A DNA stretch of 64,000 nt from Hydrogenophaga pseudoflava. Lineage in GTDB: Bacteria > Pseudomonadota > Gammaproteobacteria > Burkholderiales > Burkholderiaceae_C. The stretch covers positions 123,645-187,644 of the forward strand of contig NZ_JAVHJP010000009.1 of the NCBI RefSeq assembly GCF_031020795.1, in the 5' to 3' direction. Shown in pieces: positions 27,855 through 36,037 of the stretch (position 1 is its first letter; each line of letters starts with the position of its first letter). The translations under genes were made by a program, and so were the position numbers. The notes under the pieces are model-generated. The model made no database searches and was not told where the DNA came from. It saw only the letters and a list, made by a program, of their open reading frames with translations.

Positions 27855-28650
27855 CCGCGAGCGGCTGGTAGAGCCCGGGTCGGCGGGTTGGCAGCTGGCT
27901 GTGCTGCCGGGCGTCGACCAGCTCGCCGGGATCGAGCGCAGAGACCATCAGCGTCGCGTGCCGCTGGGCGGTCACCAACAGATGCCCGCGGGCACTGGCG
28001 ACGGTGCTGGCACCGCCATAGTGAACGGAGCCTTCGCTGCCACAGGCGTTGGCGTAGGCCACGAACACGCGGTTCTCGCAGGCACGGGCCGGCACCAGCA
28101 GTTGCTGCACCTCGTCGTATCCCACCATGTTGGCGGTCGGCACCAGCACTGCGTCCACCCCTTGCAGCGCCAGCAGCCGCACGGTCTCCGGGAATTCCAC
28201 GTCGTAGCAGATCAGCAGGCCCAGGCGCCAGCCGCGCCATTCGAAGACCTGTGAAGCCGCGTCGCCCGCGCTGAACTGCGCGCGGTCCAGGTCGCCGAAC
28301 AGATGGGTTTTGCGGTAGTTCATCAGCCGTGTGCCATCGGCGCCGATGGCCTGTGCCGCGTTGAACGGCCGTCCGTCCGGGTTCTGTTCCGGGTAGCCGC
28401 AGACGATGGCGATGCCATGGTGCTGCGCGATGCGCGCCACGGCCTGCGCCATCGGCCCGTCCGCGGGTTCGGCCAGGGCCGCCACGCGGTCGGCACCGAT
28501 GGCGTAGCCGGTGAGAAACATCTCGGGCGTGATGAGCAGGTCGGCGCCCTGAACCCGTGCCTGCGCGCAGGCGGTGTCCAGTCGTTGCAGTGCCTCGGCG
28601 AGGCTCGCCGGGTGCGGGGTCTGCCAGAGCGCGATGCGAAGGTCGTTCAC
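27844..28650 (-). CDS. davA: 5-aminovaleramidase-like nitrilase-family amidase
   Basis: Carbon-nitrogen hydrolase, 268 residues, with the nitrilase triad Glu43 (TPEMFLTGY), Lys114 (NYRKTHLFG) and Cys148 (LLICYDVEFPE). These segments, and LVPTANM, closely resemble Pseudomonas putida DavA from memory, which hydrolyses 5-aminovaleramide to 5-aminovalerate. GTG 28650 is chosen; it starts four bases after the davB stop, and the frame is open upstream within davB. The position after a lysine-monooxygenase gene supports the assignment. Confidence 0.85.
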   Translation of the reverse strand: MNDLRIALWQTPHPASLAEALQRLDTACAQARVQGADLLITPEMFLTGYAIGADRVAALAEPADGPMAQAVARIAQHHGIAIVCGYPEQNPDGRPFNAAQAIGADGTRLMNYRKTHLFGDLDRAQFSAGDAASQVFEWRGWRLGLLICYDVEFPETVRLLALQGVDAVLVPTANMVGYDEVQQLLVPARACENRVFVAYANACGSEGSVHYGGASTVASARGHLLVTAQRHATLMVSALDPGELVDARQHSQLPTRRPGLYQPLAVRE

Positions 28651-28654
28651 GTTG

Positions 28655-30322
28655 TCATTCTGGCAAGGCCACGGGGCCGAGGGTGGGATACAACTCTCCG
28701 GGGCCGGGGTTCTCTGCTGGGCACTGCCCGCCAAGCTGGTGGACGATGCCCCAGACCGCGTTCAGCGAAGTCTGCACCGCACCCTCGACCCAGGCGGGTG
28801 TGAACGAGATGTCGTCGCCCGCGAGGAAGATGCCGCGCTCGGCGGCGGGCAGGCGGTCCTGCATGAAGTGGCCGTACATGCGCTGGTTGTAGCGGTAGTG
28901 ACCGGGCAGGGCGCCCTTGAAGGCGCCGAGGAAGTAGGGGTCGGCTTCCCAGGAGATGGTGATCGGGTCGCCGACGATGTGGCCGGCGATGTCCACGGTG
29001 GGGTAGATCTTGCGCAGGGCCTCCAGCGCCAGCTGCACACGCCGGGCGGGTGGGTGCGGCAGCATCTTGAGCGCGTCGCTCATCCAGGCGTAACTCAGGC
29101 ACATCACCGCAGGCTTGTCGGGCCCGTTGTCGAACAAATAGGTGCCGCGCGTGAGCCGGTCGGTGAGCGTCATGCTCAGCGTGTCGCGGCCGGTCGCGGG
29201 ATCGATGTCCTTCCAGAACGGCCGGTCCACCATCACGAAGGTCTTGCTCGACTGCATGTAGCGCGTGCGGTCCAGCGCCATCCACAGCTTTTGCGAGAAC
29301 AGGCTTTCTTCGACGGCGATCTGTGTGGTCAGCAGCCAGCTCTGGCAGGTCACGAGCACCGAGGGGTACTCGCGCTCGGTGCCCCAGCTGTCGGTGATGG
29401 CCAGCTGTCCCGATGGGGCTCGGCGGATGGCGGTGACGCCCGGCCGTGTGGCGCCGCCGTGCAGACTGGCGAGGGACGTGCCCGCCGGCCAGTGCGCGAC
29501 CTGCGCCGGTGCGTGCTGCCACAGGCCCAGCGGCACCTGCTGCACACCGCCCACGATCAGGTGTTGGTCTTCGTCGCAGCCGGTCAGCACCACGCGCAGG
29601 ATCTCCAGCATGGTGTTGGGGAAGTCCGAGTCCCAGCCGCCGGTGCCAAAGCCCACCTGGCCGAACACCTCGCGGTGGCGGAACGAGAGCTTCGAGAAGG
29701 CCTCGGACTGCGCGACGAAGTCGTAGAAGGTGCGGTCGTCCCACAGCGGCACCAGCCGGCTCCACAGCGCTTTGAGCATGGGTACGTCGCGCTGGCGCAG
29801 GGCCTGCTGCAGATCACCGAAACCCAACTCTTCCAGCGCGGAGGCCCAGGCGTCCGCCACTTCGCGGAACAGCGGCGGCAGGTCGGCCAGGGTGCGCGCG
29901 TAGTGGGTCTGGCCTTCCAGGTCGACCACCGTGCTGCCGGCAGCGGGCGTGAGCGGGTTGGGGAAGGGCTTGGCCTCAAGCCCGAGCAGCTTCACGTAAT
30001 GGAAGAAAGCGGTGGACGAGGCCGGGAAGCGCATGCCGCCCAGCTCGGCCACCACGCCCTGGCCGCCCTCGAAGGGCTGCGAGCGCAGGCGCCCGCCCAT
30101 GCGCGAGGCTTCGTAGATGACGGGCTTGAGGCCGAGCTTCATCAGCTCGTAGGCCGCGGTCATGCCGGCCATGCCGGCGCCGACGATGGCGACCTCGGTG
30201 CCGTACGCGCTGGTCGGCAATTGGGCCAGGCCTTGCGGGTGGGCCAGCCAGTCGTCGTAGGCGAAGGGAAAGTCAGGGCCGAAGATGGTGACCGGGGCGG
30301 AGGCGGGGCGGGTGGCGCTCAT
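28655..30322 (-). CDS. davB: lysine 2-monooxygenase-like flavin amine oxidase
   Basis: FAD-dependent amine oxidase/monooxygenase, 555 residues. The dinucleotide-binding motif VAIVGAGMAGM lies at 45-54; AELGGMRFP, FGQVGFGTGGWDSDFPN, DRTRYMQSSKTFVMVDRPFW and WVEGAVQTSLNAVWG match P. putida DavB, as I remember it, along nearly the whole length. The related tryptophan 2-monooxygenases share the fold but not the N-terminal FGPDFPFAYDDW. Expected reaction: L-lysine plus O2 to 5-aminovaleramide plus CO2. AGGAG precedes ATG 30322. It is part of lysE-davB-davA. Confidence 0.88.
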   Translation of the reverse strand: MSATRPASAPVTIFGPDFPFAYDDWLAHPQGLAQLPTSAYGTEVAIVGAGMAGMTAAYELMKLGLKPVIYEASRMGGRLRSQPFEGGQGVVAELGGMRFPASSTAFFHYVKLLGLEAKPFPNPLTPAAGSTVVDLEGQTHYARTLADLPPLFREVADAWASALEELGFGDLQQALRQRDVPMLKALWSRLVPLWDDRTFYDFVAQSEAFSKLSFRHREVFGQVGFGTGGWDSDFPNTMLEILRVVLTGCDEDQHLIVGGVQQVPLGLWQHAPAQVAHWPAGTSLASLHGGATRPGVTAIRRAPSGQLAITDSWGTEREYPSVLVTCQSWLLTTQIAVEESLFSQKLWMALDRTRYMQSSKTFVMVDRPFWKDIDPATGRDTLSMTLTDRLTRGTYLFDNGPDKPAVMCLSYAWMSDALKMLPHPPARRVQLALEALRKIYPTVDIAGHIVGDPITISWEADPYFLGAFKGALPGHYRYNQRMYGHFMQDRLPAAERGIFLAGDDISFTPAWVEGAVQTSLNAVWGIVHQLGGQCPAENPGPGELYPTLGPVALPE

Positions 30323-30333
30323 GGTGTCTCCTC

Positions 30334-30969
30334 TCAGAACAATCCGGCCAGCAGCCAGGCGGCCGTGCCCCACATCATCAGCGCCACGGCGCCGTCCAGT
30401 GCGCGCCAGAGGTGCAGCGAGTTCAGTCGCCGGCCGAGCCAGAAGGCCGCGGCGCCCAGCACCAGGAACCAGACCACCGAGCCGGTGGCGGCGCCCAGGC
30501 CGAAGGCCTTGCTGCCAGGGCCGTAGGCCAGCGAGGCGGTGCCGATCAGCACGGCGGTGTCCAGCCAGGCGTGCGGGTTGAGCCAGGAGAAGGCCAGGGC
30601 CGAGAGGATGGCCTGGTGCTGCGTCACCGGCGCCGGGTGTGCCGCGGCCGTGGCTTGTGCTGGCGCGACCGGGGTCTGCGGCTTGAGAAAGCGCTGGAAC
30701 GCCTGCCAGCCGTACACGCCCAGGAACAGCACGCCGGCGCCGATCAGCGCGCCCAGCAGCTTGTCCGAGAGGCCGCCGAGCCGGGCCAGGCCGAACACGC
30801 CCAGCGAGATGAGCACGATGTCGGCCAGCGCGCAGACGGCAACGGTGAGCCAGAGGTGCTGGCGCTGCAGGCCCATGCGCAGCACGTGCGCGTTCTGCGG
30901 GCCGATGGCCATGATGAGCGACATGCTGAGCACCATGCCGGCGGTGAAGGTGGGGAATGCGAGGGTCAT
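30334..30969 (-). CDS. lysE: LysE/ArgO-family amino acid exporter
   Basis: Inner-membrane exporter of basic amino acids, 211 residues with about six helices. SLIMAIGPQNAHVLRMGL is the diagnostic LysE/ArgO segment, and WLNPHAWLDTAVLIG in the middle is typical. It is the first gene of a lysE-davB-davA unit (11 bases to davB), which implies that lysine can be either exported or oxidised. The regulator usually found divergent from lysE (ArgP/LysG type) is here 5 kb away at 36038. Confidence 0.88.
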   Translation of the reverse strand: MTLAFPTFTAGMVLSMSLIMAIGPQNAHVLRMGLQRQHLWLTVAVCALADIVLISLGVFGLARLGGLSDKLLGALIGAGVLFLGVYGWQAFQRFLKPQTPVAPAQATAAAHPAPVTQHQAILSALAFSWLNPHAWLDTAVLIGTASLAYGPGSKAFGLGAATGSVVWFLVLGAAAFWLGRRLNSLHLWRALDGAVALMMWGTAAWLLAGLF

Positions 30970-31000
30970 GGGGCAGGAGTCTGCCGCCGTGCGCCGCTTT

Positions 31001-31037
31001 GTTAAATCATTTCAACTCGAAATCGAGTTGGTTAAAT
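31001..31037. promoter_or_regulatory. candidate ArgP/LysG operator upstream of lysE
   Basis: A perfect dyad CAACTCGA-AA-TCGAGTTG (31013-31030) is flanked by direct copies of GTTAAAT at 31001 and 31031. LysR-type regulators bind AT-rich dyads of this kind. It is 44 bases upstream of the lysE start on the minus strand. Confidence 0.5.
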
Positions 31038-31056
31038 ACCGCTTGATTGGAGCGGC

Positions 31057-31134
31057 GATCCGGCGCCGGGCCGCCCCTAGCCGGATCAGCCCCCTCGGGG
31101 GGCAGCGACCCGCGCAGCGGCGGAGCGTGGGGGC
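31057..31134 (+). repeat. dispersed GC-rich palindromic repeat, copy B
   Basis: This 78-base segment differs from copy A (5127-5204) at five positions. It overlaps the 3' end of the AraC-type regulator gene, supplying its last codons and stop, and marks the left border of the ethanolamine block. Confidence 0.85.
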
Positions 31135-32099
31135 TCACGTGTACACGACGGCGTCTCTCCGAACAGCGCCTTGTAGTCGTGGCTGAAATGGCCCATGTGC
31201 CAGAAGCCCCAGCGCGCGGCCACGTCGCCGATGGTCTGGCCCGAATCCGCGTCGCGCAGCTCGCGCCGCACCGCGTTCAGCCGCACCAGGCGCAGGTAGC
31301 TGGCGGGGCTGATGCCCAGGCTGTCCTGGAAGCAGTTCTGCAGCGTGCGCCGGGTGATGTGCAGCACCTCGCAGAGCCGTTCCACGCCCAGGTACTCCTG
31401 CGGCTGTTCGGTCACCAGTTCGCGCACGCGGCGCACCACGTCCTGCCGGCGCTGCTGGCGCGGCGTCACGGCGTCGGCCTGGCCATCGGGCATGAGGGTG
31501 TCGCCCAGCACAGAGAACAGCGCCTCGCGCAGGCTGCGGCGGCTCGCCTCGTGCTGGAGCGCGCCGGGGTCGGCCTCCAGGCCGCGCAGCACTTCGCGCA
31601 TCAACCCCACGAGACGGAAGCGTTGGGTCGGCGTGAGAGGCTGCACCCGCACGCCCGGCCCGCGCACCGGGGCGGCGTCGGACTGGTCGCGCATGCGCAC
31701 ATGGGCCTGCAACTCGGCCGGGTCGAACACCAGGCCGTACAGCCCGTGACCCGCGGGCACCTGCAGGTCGAAGGCCTCGCTGCCATCGGAGATCATCAGT
31801 TCGTGGCCCCCCACCGGGCGGCCCATGAAGCGCAGGCCCTCGGGTCGCTCGGGCACCGACAGGCCCAGCCAGACACCTCCGCGCCAGGGCCGGCAGTGCT
31901 GGCTGGTGGCGCAGTTGGCCACTTCCTCGAAGGCCTGCAGCGGGCCGTCGAACAGCTCGCGCACCTGGCCCTGGAACACGCCGGGCGAGGTCTGCACATA
32001 GTCCTGGTCCCAGGCGTCCAGGTTGCGGGCGTGCACGTCCACCTCGCGCGTGCGTTTGACGCGGAAGGCGGTCGGCGGGGTGGGGCAGGCAGCGGGCAT
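31086..32099 (-). CDS. AraC/EutR-like transcriptional regulator
   Basis: AraC-family activator, 337 residues. The C-terminal double HTH spans about 225-320 (YLGVERLCEVLHITRRTLQNCFQ; IGDVAARWGFWHMGHFSHDYKALFGETPS), the arrangement of ethanolamine regulators such as EutR. It diverges from eat-eutB-eutC over 240 bases and is probably its ethanolamine-responsive activator. The last 17 or so codons, after GETPS, are read from the antisense of repeat copy B, which also provides the stop; the conserved domain ends just before. Confidence 0.85.
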   Translation of the reverse strand: MPAACPTPPTAFRVKRTREVDVHARNLDAWDQDYVQTSPGVFQGQVRELFDGPLQAFEEVANCATSQHCRPWRGGVWLGLSVPERPEGLRFMGRPVGGHELMISDGSEAFDLQVPAGHGLYGLVFDPAELQAHVRMRDQSDAAPVRGPGVRVQPLTPTQRFRLVGLMREVLRGLEADPGALQHEASRRSLREALFSVLGDTLMPDGQADAVTPRQQRRQDVVRRVRELVTEQPQEYLGVERLCEVLHITRRTLQNCFQDSLGISPASYLRLVRLNAVRRELRDADSGQTIGDVAARWGFWHMGHFSHDYKALFGETPSCTREPPRSAAARVAAPRGG

Positions 32100-32200
32100 G
32101 GCGGGCTCCTTCGGCGCACGCGGCGCCGGGGTGCAGCGGGAGTATCAAGTTCCGTGCCACGGGCGCACGGCGGGAAAACCCGGGGGTGCACCGGTCCGGG

Positions 32201-32256
32201 CTATCCCGTTTCGGAAAAAGTGCGCCACGGCGGGGCGTGTTTCCGATCCGGGATAG
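32201..32256. promoter_or_regulatory. long inverted repeat in the eut promoter region
   Basis: Two 18-base arms, CTATCCCGTTTCGGAAAA (32201-32218) and the complement of CTATCCCGGATCGGAAAC (32239-32256), match at 15 of 18 positions and are separated by 20 bases. The element sits midway between the divergent regulator gene and eat, a natural position for a regulator site controlling one or both. Confidence 0.6.
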
Positions 32257-32339
32257 GGCGAAGCGGGCCGGCGACCCACACTGCGCGTCAGGCCGCCCGA
32301 GCCGTTCGGGCTTTTCATCCACACACAAGAGAACGTCCC

Positions 32340-33734
32340 ATGTCCACCGCATCCACTCAGGTCGCCCGGGAGCTCAAGCCCGTGCTGGGCACCTTTTCCC
32401 TCTGGGGCATCGCCGTCGGCCTGGTCATCTCCGGCGAGTACTTCGGCTGGAGCTACGGCTGGGCCAGCGCCGGCACGCTGGGCTTCCTGCTGGCCACGCT
32501 GTTCGTGGCGCTGATGTACACCACCTTCATCTTCAGCTTCACCGAGCTTTCCACCTCCATCCCGCACGCCGGGGGCCCGTTCGCCTACGCGCGCCGTGCC
32601 TTCGGCCCCACCGGCGGCTTCATCGCCGGCTTCGCCACGCTGGTCGAATTCGTGTTCGCGCCGCCGGCCATCTCGCTGGCCATCGGCGCCTACCTGAACG
32701 TGCAGTACCCGGCGCTGGACCCGAAGTGGGCCGCCGTCGGCGCCTACGTGATCTTCATCGGCCTCAACGCGGTGGGTGTGGGCATCGCGGCGGCGTTCGA
32801 GCTGTTCGTCACCATCCTCGCGGTGATCGAGCTGCTGGTGTTCGCCGGCGTCGTCGCCCCGGGCTGGTCGCTGGCTAACTTCACCGCCAACGGCTGGGCC
32901 GGCTCGGCCGAGTTCAGCGGCGCGACCTGGGCCGGCATCTTCGCCTCCATCCCGTTCGCCATCTGGTTCTTCCTGGCCATCGAAGGCGCGGCCATGGCCG
33001 CCGAAGAGGCCAAGGACCCCAAGCGCACCATTCCCATCGCTTACATCACCGGCATCCTGACCCTGGTGGCGCTGGCCTTCCTGGTCATGGTCATGGCCGG
33101 CGGCGTGGGCGACTGGTCCAAGCTGTCCAACATCAACGACCCACTGCCCCAGGCCATGAAGATGGTGGTGGGCGAGTCCAGCGGCTGGCTGCACATGCTG
33201 GTATGGATCGGACTGTTCGGCCTGGTGGCCTCGTTCCACGGCATCGTGCTGGGCTACTCGCGCCAGATGTTCGCCCTGGCGCGTGCGGGTTACCTGCCGG
33301 CGATGTTCGCCAAGGTGCACCCGCGCTTCCGCACCCCGGTCAACGCCCTCATCGGTGGCGGCATCGTGGGCATCGCGGCGGTGTTCAGCGACCAGTGGGT
33401 CACCATCGGCGGCCTGCCGCTGACGGCCAACATCGTCACCATGGCGGTGCTGGGCGCGCTGGTCATGTACATCATGTCCATGGCCTCGCTGTTCAAGCTG
33501 CGCGCCACCGAGCCCCTGCTGGACCGTCCCTTCCGCGCGCCGCTCTACCCGCTGTTCCCTGCGATCGCCATCGGCTGCGGACTGGTCTGCCTGGCGGCGG
33601 TGGTGTATTTCAACCAGCTGCTATCGCTCATCTTCCTGGGGCTGATGGTGCTGGGCTACGCCTACTTCCGCCTGACCGCCGCACAGCGCGATGCGGCGCC
33701 GCACGACGCCATGCTGGCCGCTGCGGCAGAATGA
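32340..33734 (+). CDS. eat: ethanolamine permease
   Basis: APC-superfamily ethanolamine importer, 464 residues, about 12 helices. LGTFSLWGIAVGLVISGEYFGWSYGW at the N-terminus is the ethanolamine permease signature, and the central segment WFFLAIEGAAMAAEEAKDPKRTIP is typical of the family. ATG 32340 has an AAGAGAA purine stretch about eight bases upstream. eutB follows after 41 bases, so uptake and cleavage of ethanolamine are encoded together. Confidence 0.93.
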   Translation: MSTASTQVARELKPVLGTFSLWGIAVGLVISGEYFGWSYGWASAGTLGFLLATLFVALMYTTFIFSFTELSTSIPHAGGPFAYARRAFGPTGGFIAGFATLVEFVFAPPAISLAIGAYLNVQYPALDPKWAAVGAYVIFIGLNAVGVGIAAAFELFVTILAVIELLVFAGVVAPGWSLANFTANGWAGSAEFSGATWAGIFASIPFAIWFFLAIEGAAMAAEEAKDPKRTIPIAYITGILTLVALAFLVMVMAGGVGDWSKLSNINDPLPQAMKMVVGESSGWLHMLVWIGLFGLVASFHGIVLGYSRQMFALARAGYLPAMFAKVHPRFRTPVNALIGGGIVGIAAVFSDQWVTIGGLPLTANIVTMAVLGALVMYIMSMASLFKLRATEPLLDRPFRAPLYPLFPAIAIGCGLVCLAAVVYFNQLLSLIFLGLMVLGYAYFRLTAAQRDAAPHDAMLAAAAE

Positions 33735-33775
33735 AATCCACCCCATGACCGGACCCGCCACAAGGAGCCGCTGAC

Positions 33776-35170
33776 GTGAATCTGAGCGCGACGTTGGGAC
33801 TGCAGAACCACCGCTTCGGCAGCCTGCGCGAGGTGATGGCCAAGGCCACGCCTTTGCGCTCGGGCGACGCCCTGGCCGGCCTGGCCGCGGCCACCGAGCA
33901 GGAGCGGGTGGCCGCGCGCTGGGTGCTGGCCGACGTGCCGCTGCAGCGCTTCCTGGACGAGGCGCTCATCCCCTACGAGGGCGACGAGGTCACGCGCCTG
34001 ATCATCGACGGCCACGACCGCACCGCCTTCGCGCCGGTCAGCGGTCTGACGGTCGGCGGTTTCCGTGACTGGCTGCTGTCCGACGCCGCCACGCCCGCGG
34101 CGCTGGAGCGGCTCTCGCCCGGGCTCACGCCCGAGATGGTGGCCGCGGTCAGCAAGCTCATGCGCAACCAGGACCTGATGCTGGTGGCGAAGAAGCGCGA
34201 GGTGGTCACGCGCTTTCGCAACACGGTGGGCCAACGCGGTCATCTCTCTGTGCGGCTGCAGCCCAACCACCCGACCGACGACCCGGCCGGTATCGTCGCC
34301 AGCCTGATCGACGGCCTGCTGCACGGCGCGGGCGACGCGGTGATCGGCATCAACCCGGTGTCCGACAGCGTGCCCGATCTGGTGCGCCTCAACCACGTGC
34401 TGGCCGAAGTGATCGAGCGTGGCGGCGTGCCCACACAGAGCTGCGTGCTCACCCACGTCACCAACACGCTGCAGGCCATGCAGCTCGGCGCGCCGGTGGA
34501 CCTGGTGTTCCAGTCCATCGCCGGCACCGAGGCGGCCAACCGCAGCTTCGGCATCACGCTGTCGGTGCTGGACGAGGCGCACGCCGCCGCGCTGGAATTG
34601 AAGCGGGGCACGGTGGGCGACAACGTCATGTACTTCGAGACCGGGCAGGGCAGCGCCCTCTCGGCCAACGCCCACCACGGGGTGGACCAGCAGACCTGCG
34701 AAGCCCGCGCCTATGCGGTGGCGAGGCGCTACCGGCCGATGCTGGTCAACACCGTGGTCGGCTTCATCGGGCCCGAATACCTCTACGACGGCAAGCAGAT
34801 CACCCGCGCCGGGCTGGAGGACCACTTCTGCGGCAAGCTGCTGGGCCTGCCCATGGGCTGCGACATCTGCTACACCAACCACGCCGAGGCCGACCAGGAC
34901 GACATGGACAACCTCATGGTGTTGCTGGCCAGCGCGGGTCTGAACTTCCTGATCGGCGTGCCCGGCGCCGACGACATCATGCTGAACTACCAGAGCACTT
35001 CGTTCCACGATGCGCTGGTGCTGCGCGATTTGCTGGGGCTGAAGCGCGCGCCCGAGTTCGAGGCCTGGCTGCAGCGGGTGGGGGTGACCGGCGCCGATGG
35101 GCGCCTGCTGCCCGCCACCGCCCAGCTGCCGCTGTCGCAGCGCCTGTGGACCTTGCCGGAGCCGGCATGA
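33776..35170 (+). CDS. eutB: ethanolamine ammonia-lyase large subunit
   Basis: Catalytic subunit of the adenosylcobalamin-dependent lyase that splits ethanolamine into acetaldehyde and ammonia. It is 464 residues (E. coli 453). Diagnostic segments include LMLVAKKREVVTRFRNTVGQ, GINPVSDS and MGCDICYTNHAEADQDD. GTG 33776 is preceded by AAGGAG, which decides the start. No microcompartment, EutA reactivase or acetaldehyde dehydrogenase gene is nearby, so this is the short eat-eutBC type. Confidence 0.96.
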   Translation: MNLSATLGLQNHRFGSLREVMAKATPLRSGDALAGLAAATEQERVAARWVLADVPLQRFLDEALIPYEGDEVTRLIIDGHDRTAFAPVSGLTVGGFRDWLLSDAATPAALERLSPGLTPEMVAAVSKLMRNQDLMLVAKKREVVTRFRNTVGQRGHLSVRLQPNHPTDDPAGIVASLIDGLLHGAGDAVIGINPVSDSVPDLVRLNHVLAEVIERGGVPTQSCVLTHVTNTLQAMQLGAPVDLVFQSIAGTEAANRSFGITLSVLDEAHAAALELKRGTVGDNVMYFETGQGSALSANAHHGVDQQTCEARAYAVARRYRPMLVNTVVGFIGPEYLYDGKQITRAGLEDHFCGKLLGLPMGCDICYTNHAEADQDDMDNLMVLLASAGLNFLIGVPGADDIMLNYQSTSFHDALVLRDLLGLKRAPEFEAWLQRVGVTGADGRLLPATAQLPLSQRLWTLPEPA

Positions 35171-35994
35171 CGAAGGACCTCTTGTCCGTGCCGGACGCAC
35201 CGCGCCAGGACATCGACGCTGGCGCCGACCCCTGGGCCCACCTGCGGCGTTTCACCCCCGCGCGCATTGCGCTCGGCCGCACCGGCGCCAGCCTGCCCAC
35301 GCGCGAGGTGCTGGGCTTCACCCTGGCGCACGCGCAGGCGCGCGACGCCATCCACCTGCCGCTGGACGTGGATGTGCTGGCCGGGCAGCTGCAGGCCGAC
35401 GGCTGGCCCGCGCCGCTGCGCCTGCACAGCCGGGCCCACGACCGACACGAGTACCTGCTGCGCCCCGATCTGGGGCGCCGGCTGGACGAGGCCAGCGTGG
35501 CTGCCCTGCAGGCCTGGCGCGAGGACAACCCGGCGCCCGACCTGGCCCTGGTGGTGGGCGACGGCCTGTCGGCCCTGGGCATCCAGCGCCACACGGTGGC
35601 CCTGTTCGGCGCCATCCGCGAGGCCCTGGGCGGGGCCTTCGTCCAGAGCCCGCCGGTGCTGGTGGGTCAGGCCCGGGTGGCGGTGGCCGACGAGGTGGGC
35701 GAGCTGCTGGGCGCCCGCATGGTGGCCATGGTGGTGGGCGAGCGCCCTGGCCTGAGTTCGCCCGACAGCGTGGGCATCTACCTCACCCACGCACCGCGCG
35801 TCGGGCGCAGCGACGCCGAACGCAACTGCATCTCCAACGTGCGCCCCGCCGGGCAAGACACGGTCACGGCCGCGCGCCGCCTGGCCTGGCTGGTGCACGA
35901 AGGCCTGCGCCTGGGTCTGACCGGCGTCGGTCTCAAGGACCACAGCGGCCTGCCCATGGTCACGGCCGCTCCGTCGCAGGGGCTGTCTGGTTAA
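35167..35994 (+). CDS. eutC: ethanolamine ammonia-lyase small subunit
   Basis: Small subunit that completes the adenosylcobalamin site, 275 residues (E. coli 295). RFTPARIALGRTGASLPTREVLGFTLAHAQARDA and the C-terminal segment ERPGLSSPDSVGIYLTHAPRVGRSDAERNCISN are characteristic. It overlaps eutB by ATGA at 35167-35170. The stop TAA lies in a GGTTAAACTGG segment that resembles sequence beside the lysE operator. Confidence 0.95.
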   Translation: MTKDLLSVPDAPRQDIDAGADPWAHLRRFTPARIALGRTGASLPTREVLGFTLAHAQARDAIHLPLDVDVLAGQLQADGWPAPLRLHSRAHDRHEYLLRPDLGRRLDEASVAALQAWREDNPAPDLALVVGDGLSALGIQRHTVALFGAIREALGGAFVQSPPVLVGQARVAVADEVGELLGARMVAMVVGERPGLSSPDSVGIYLTHAPRVGRSDAERNCISNVRPAGQDTVTAARRLAWLVHEGLRLGLTGVGLKDHSGLPMVTAAPSQGLSG

Positions 35995-36002
35995 ACTGGA
36001 TT

Positions 36003-36018
36003 GAACCGTTTCTGGTTC
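36003..36018. promoter_or_regulatory. dyad upstream of the ArgP/LysG-type gene
   Basis: GAACC-GTTTCT-GGTTC, perfect 5-bp arms, lies 20 bases before the regulator start in a locally AT-richer stretch; a possible autoregulatory site. Confidence 0.35.
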
Positions 36019-36037
36019 GCTCAAGTTTCAATCGGAC

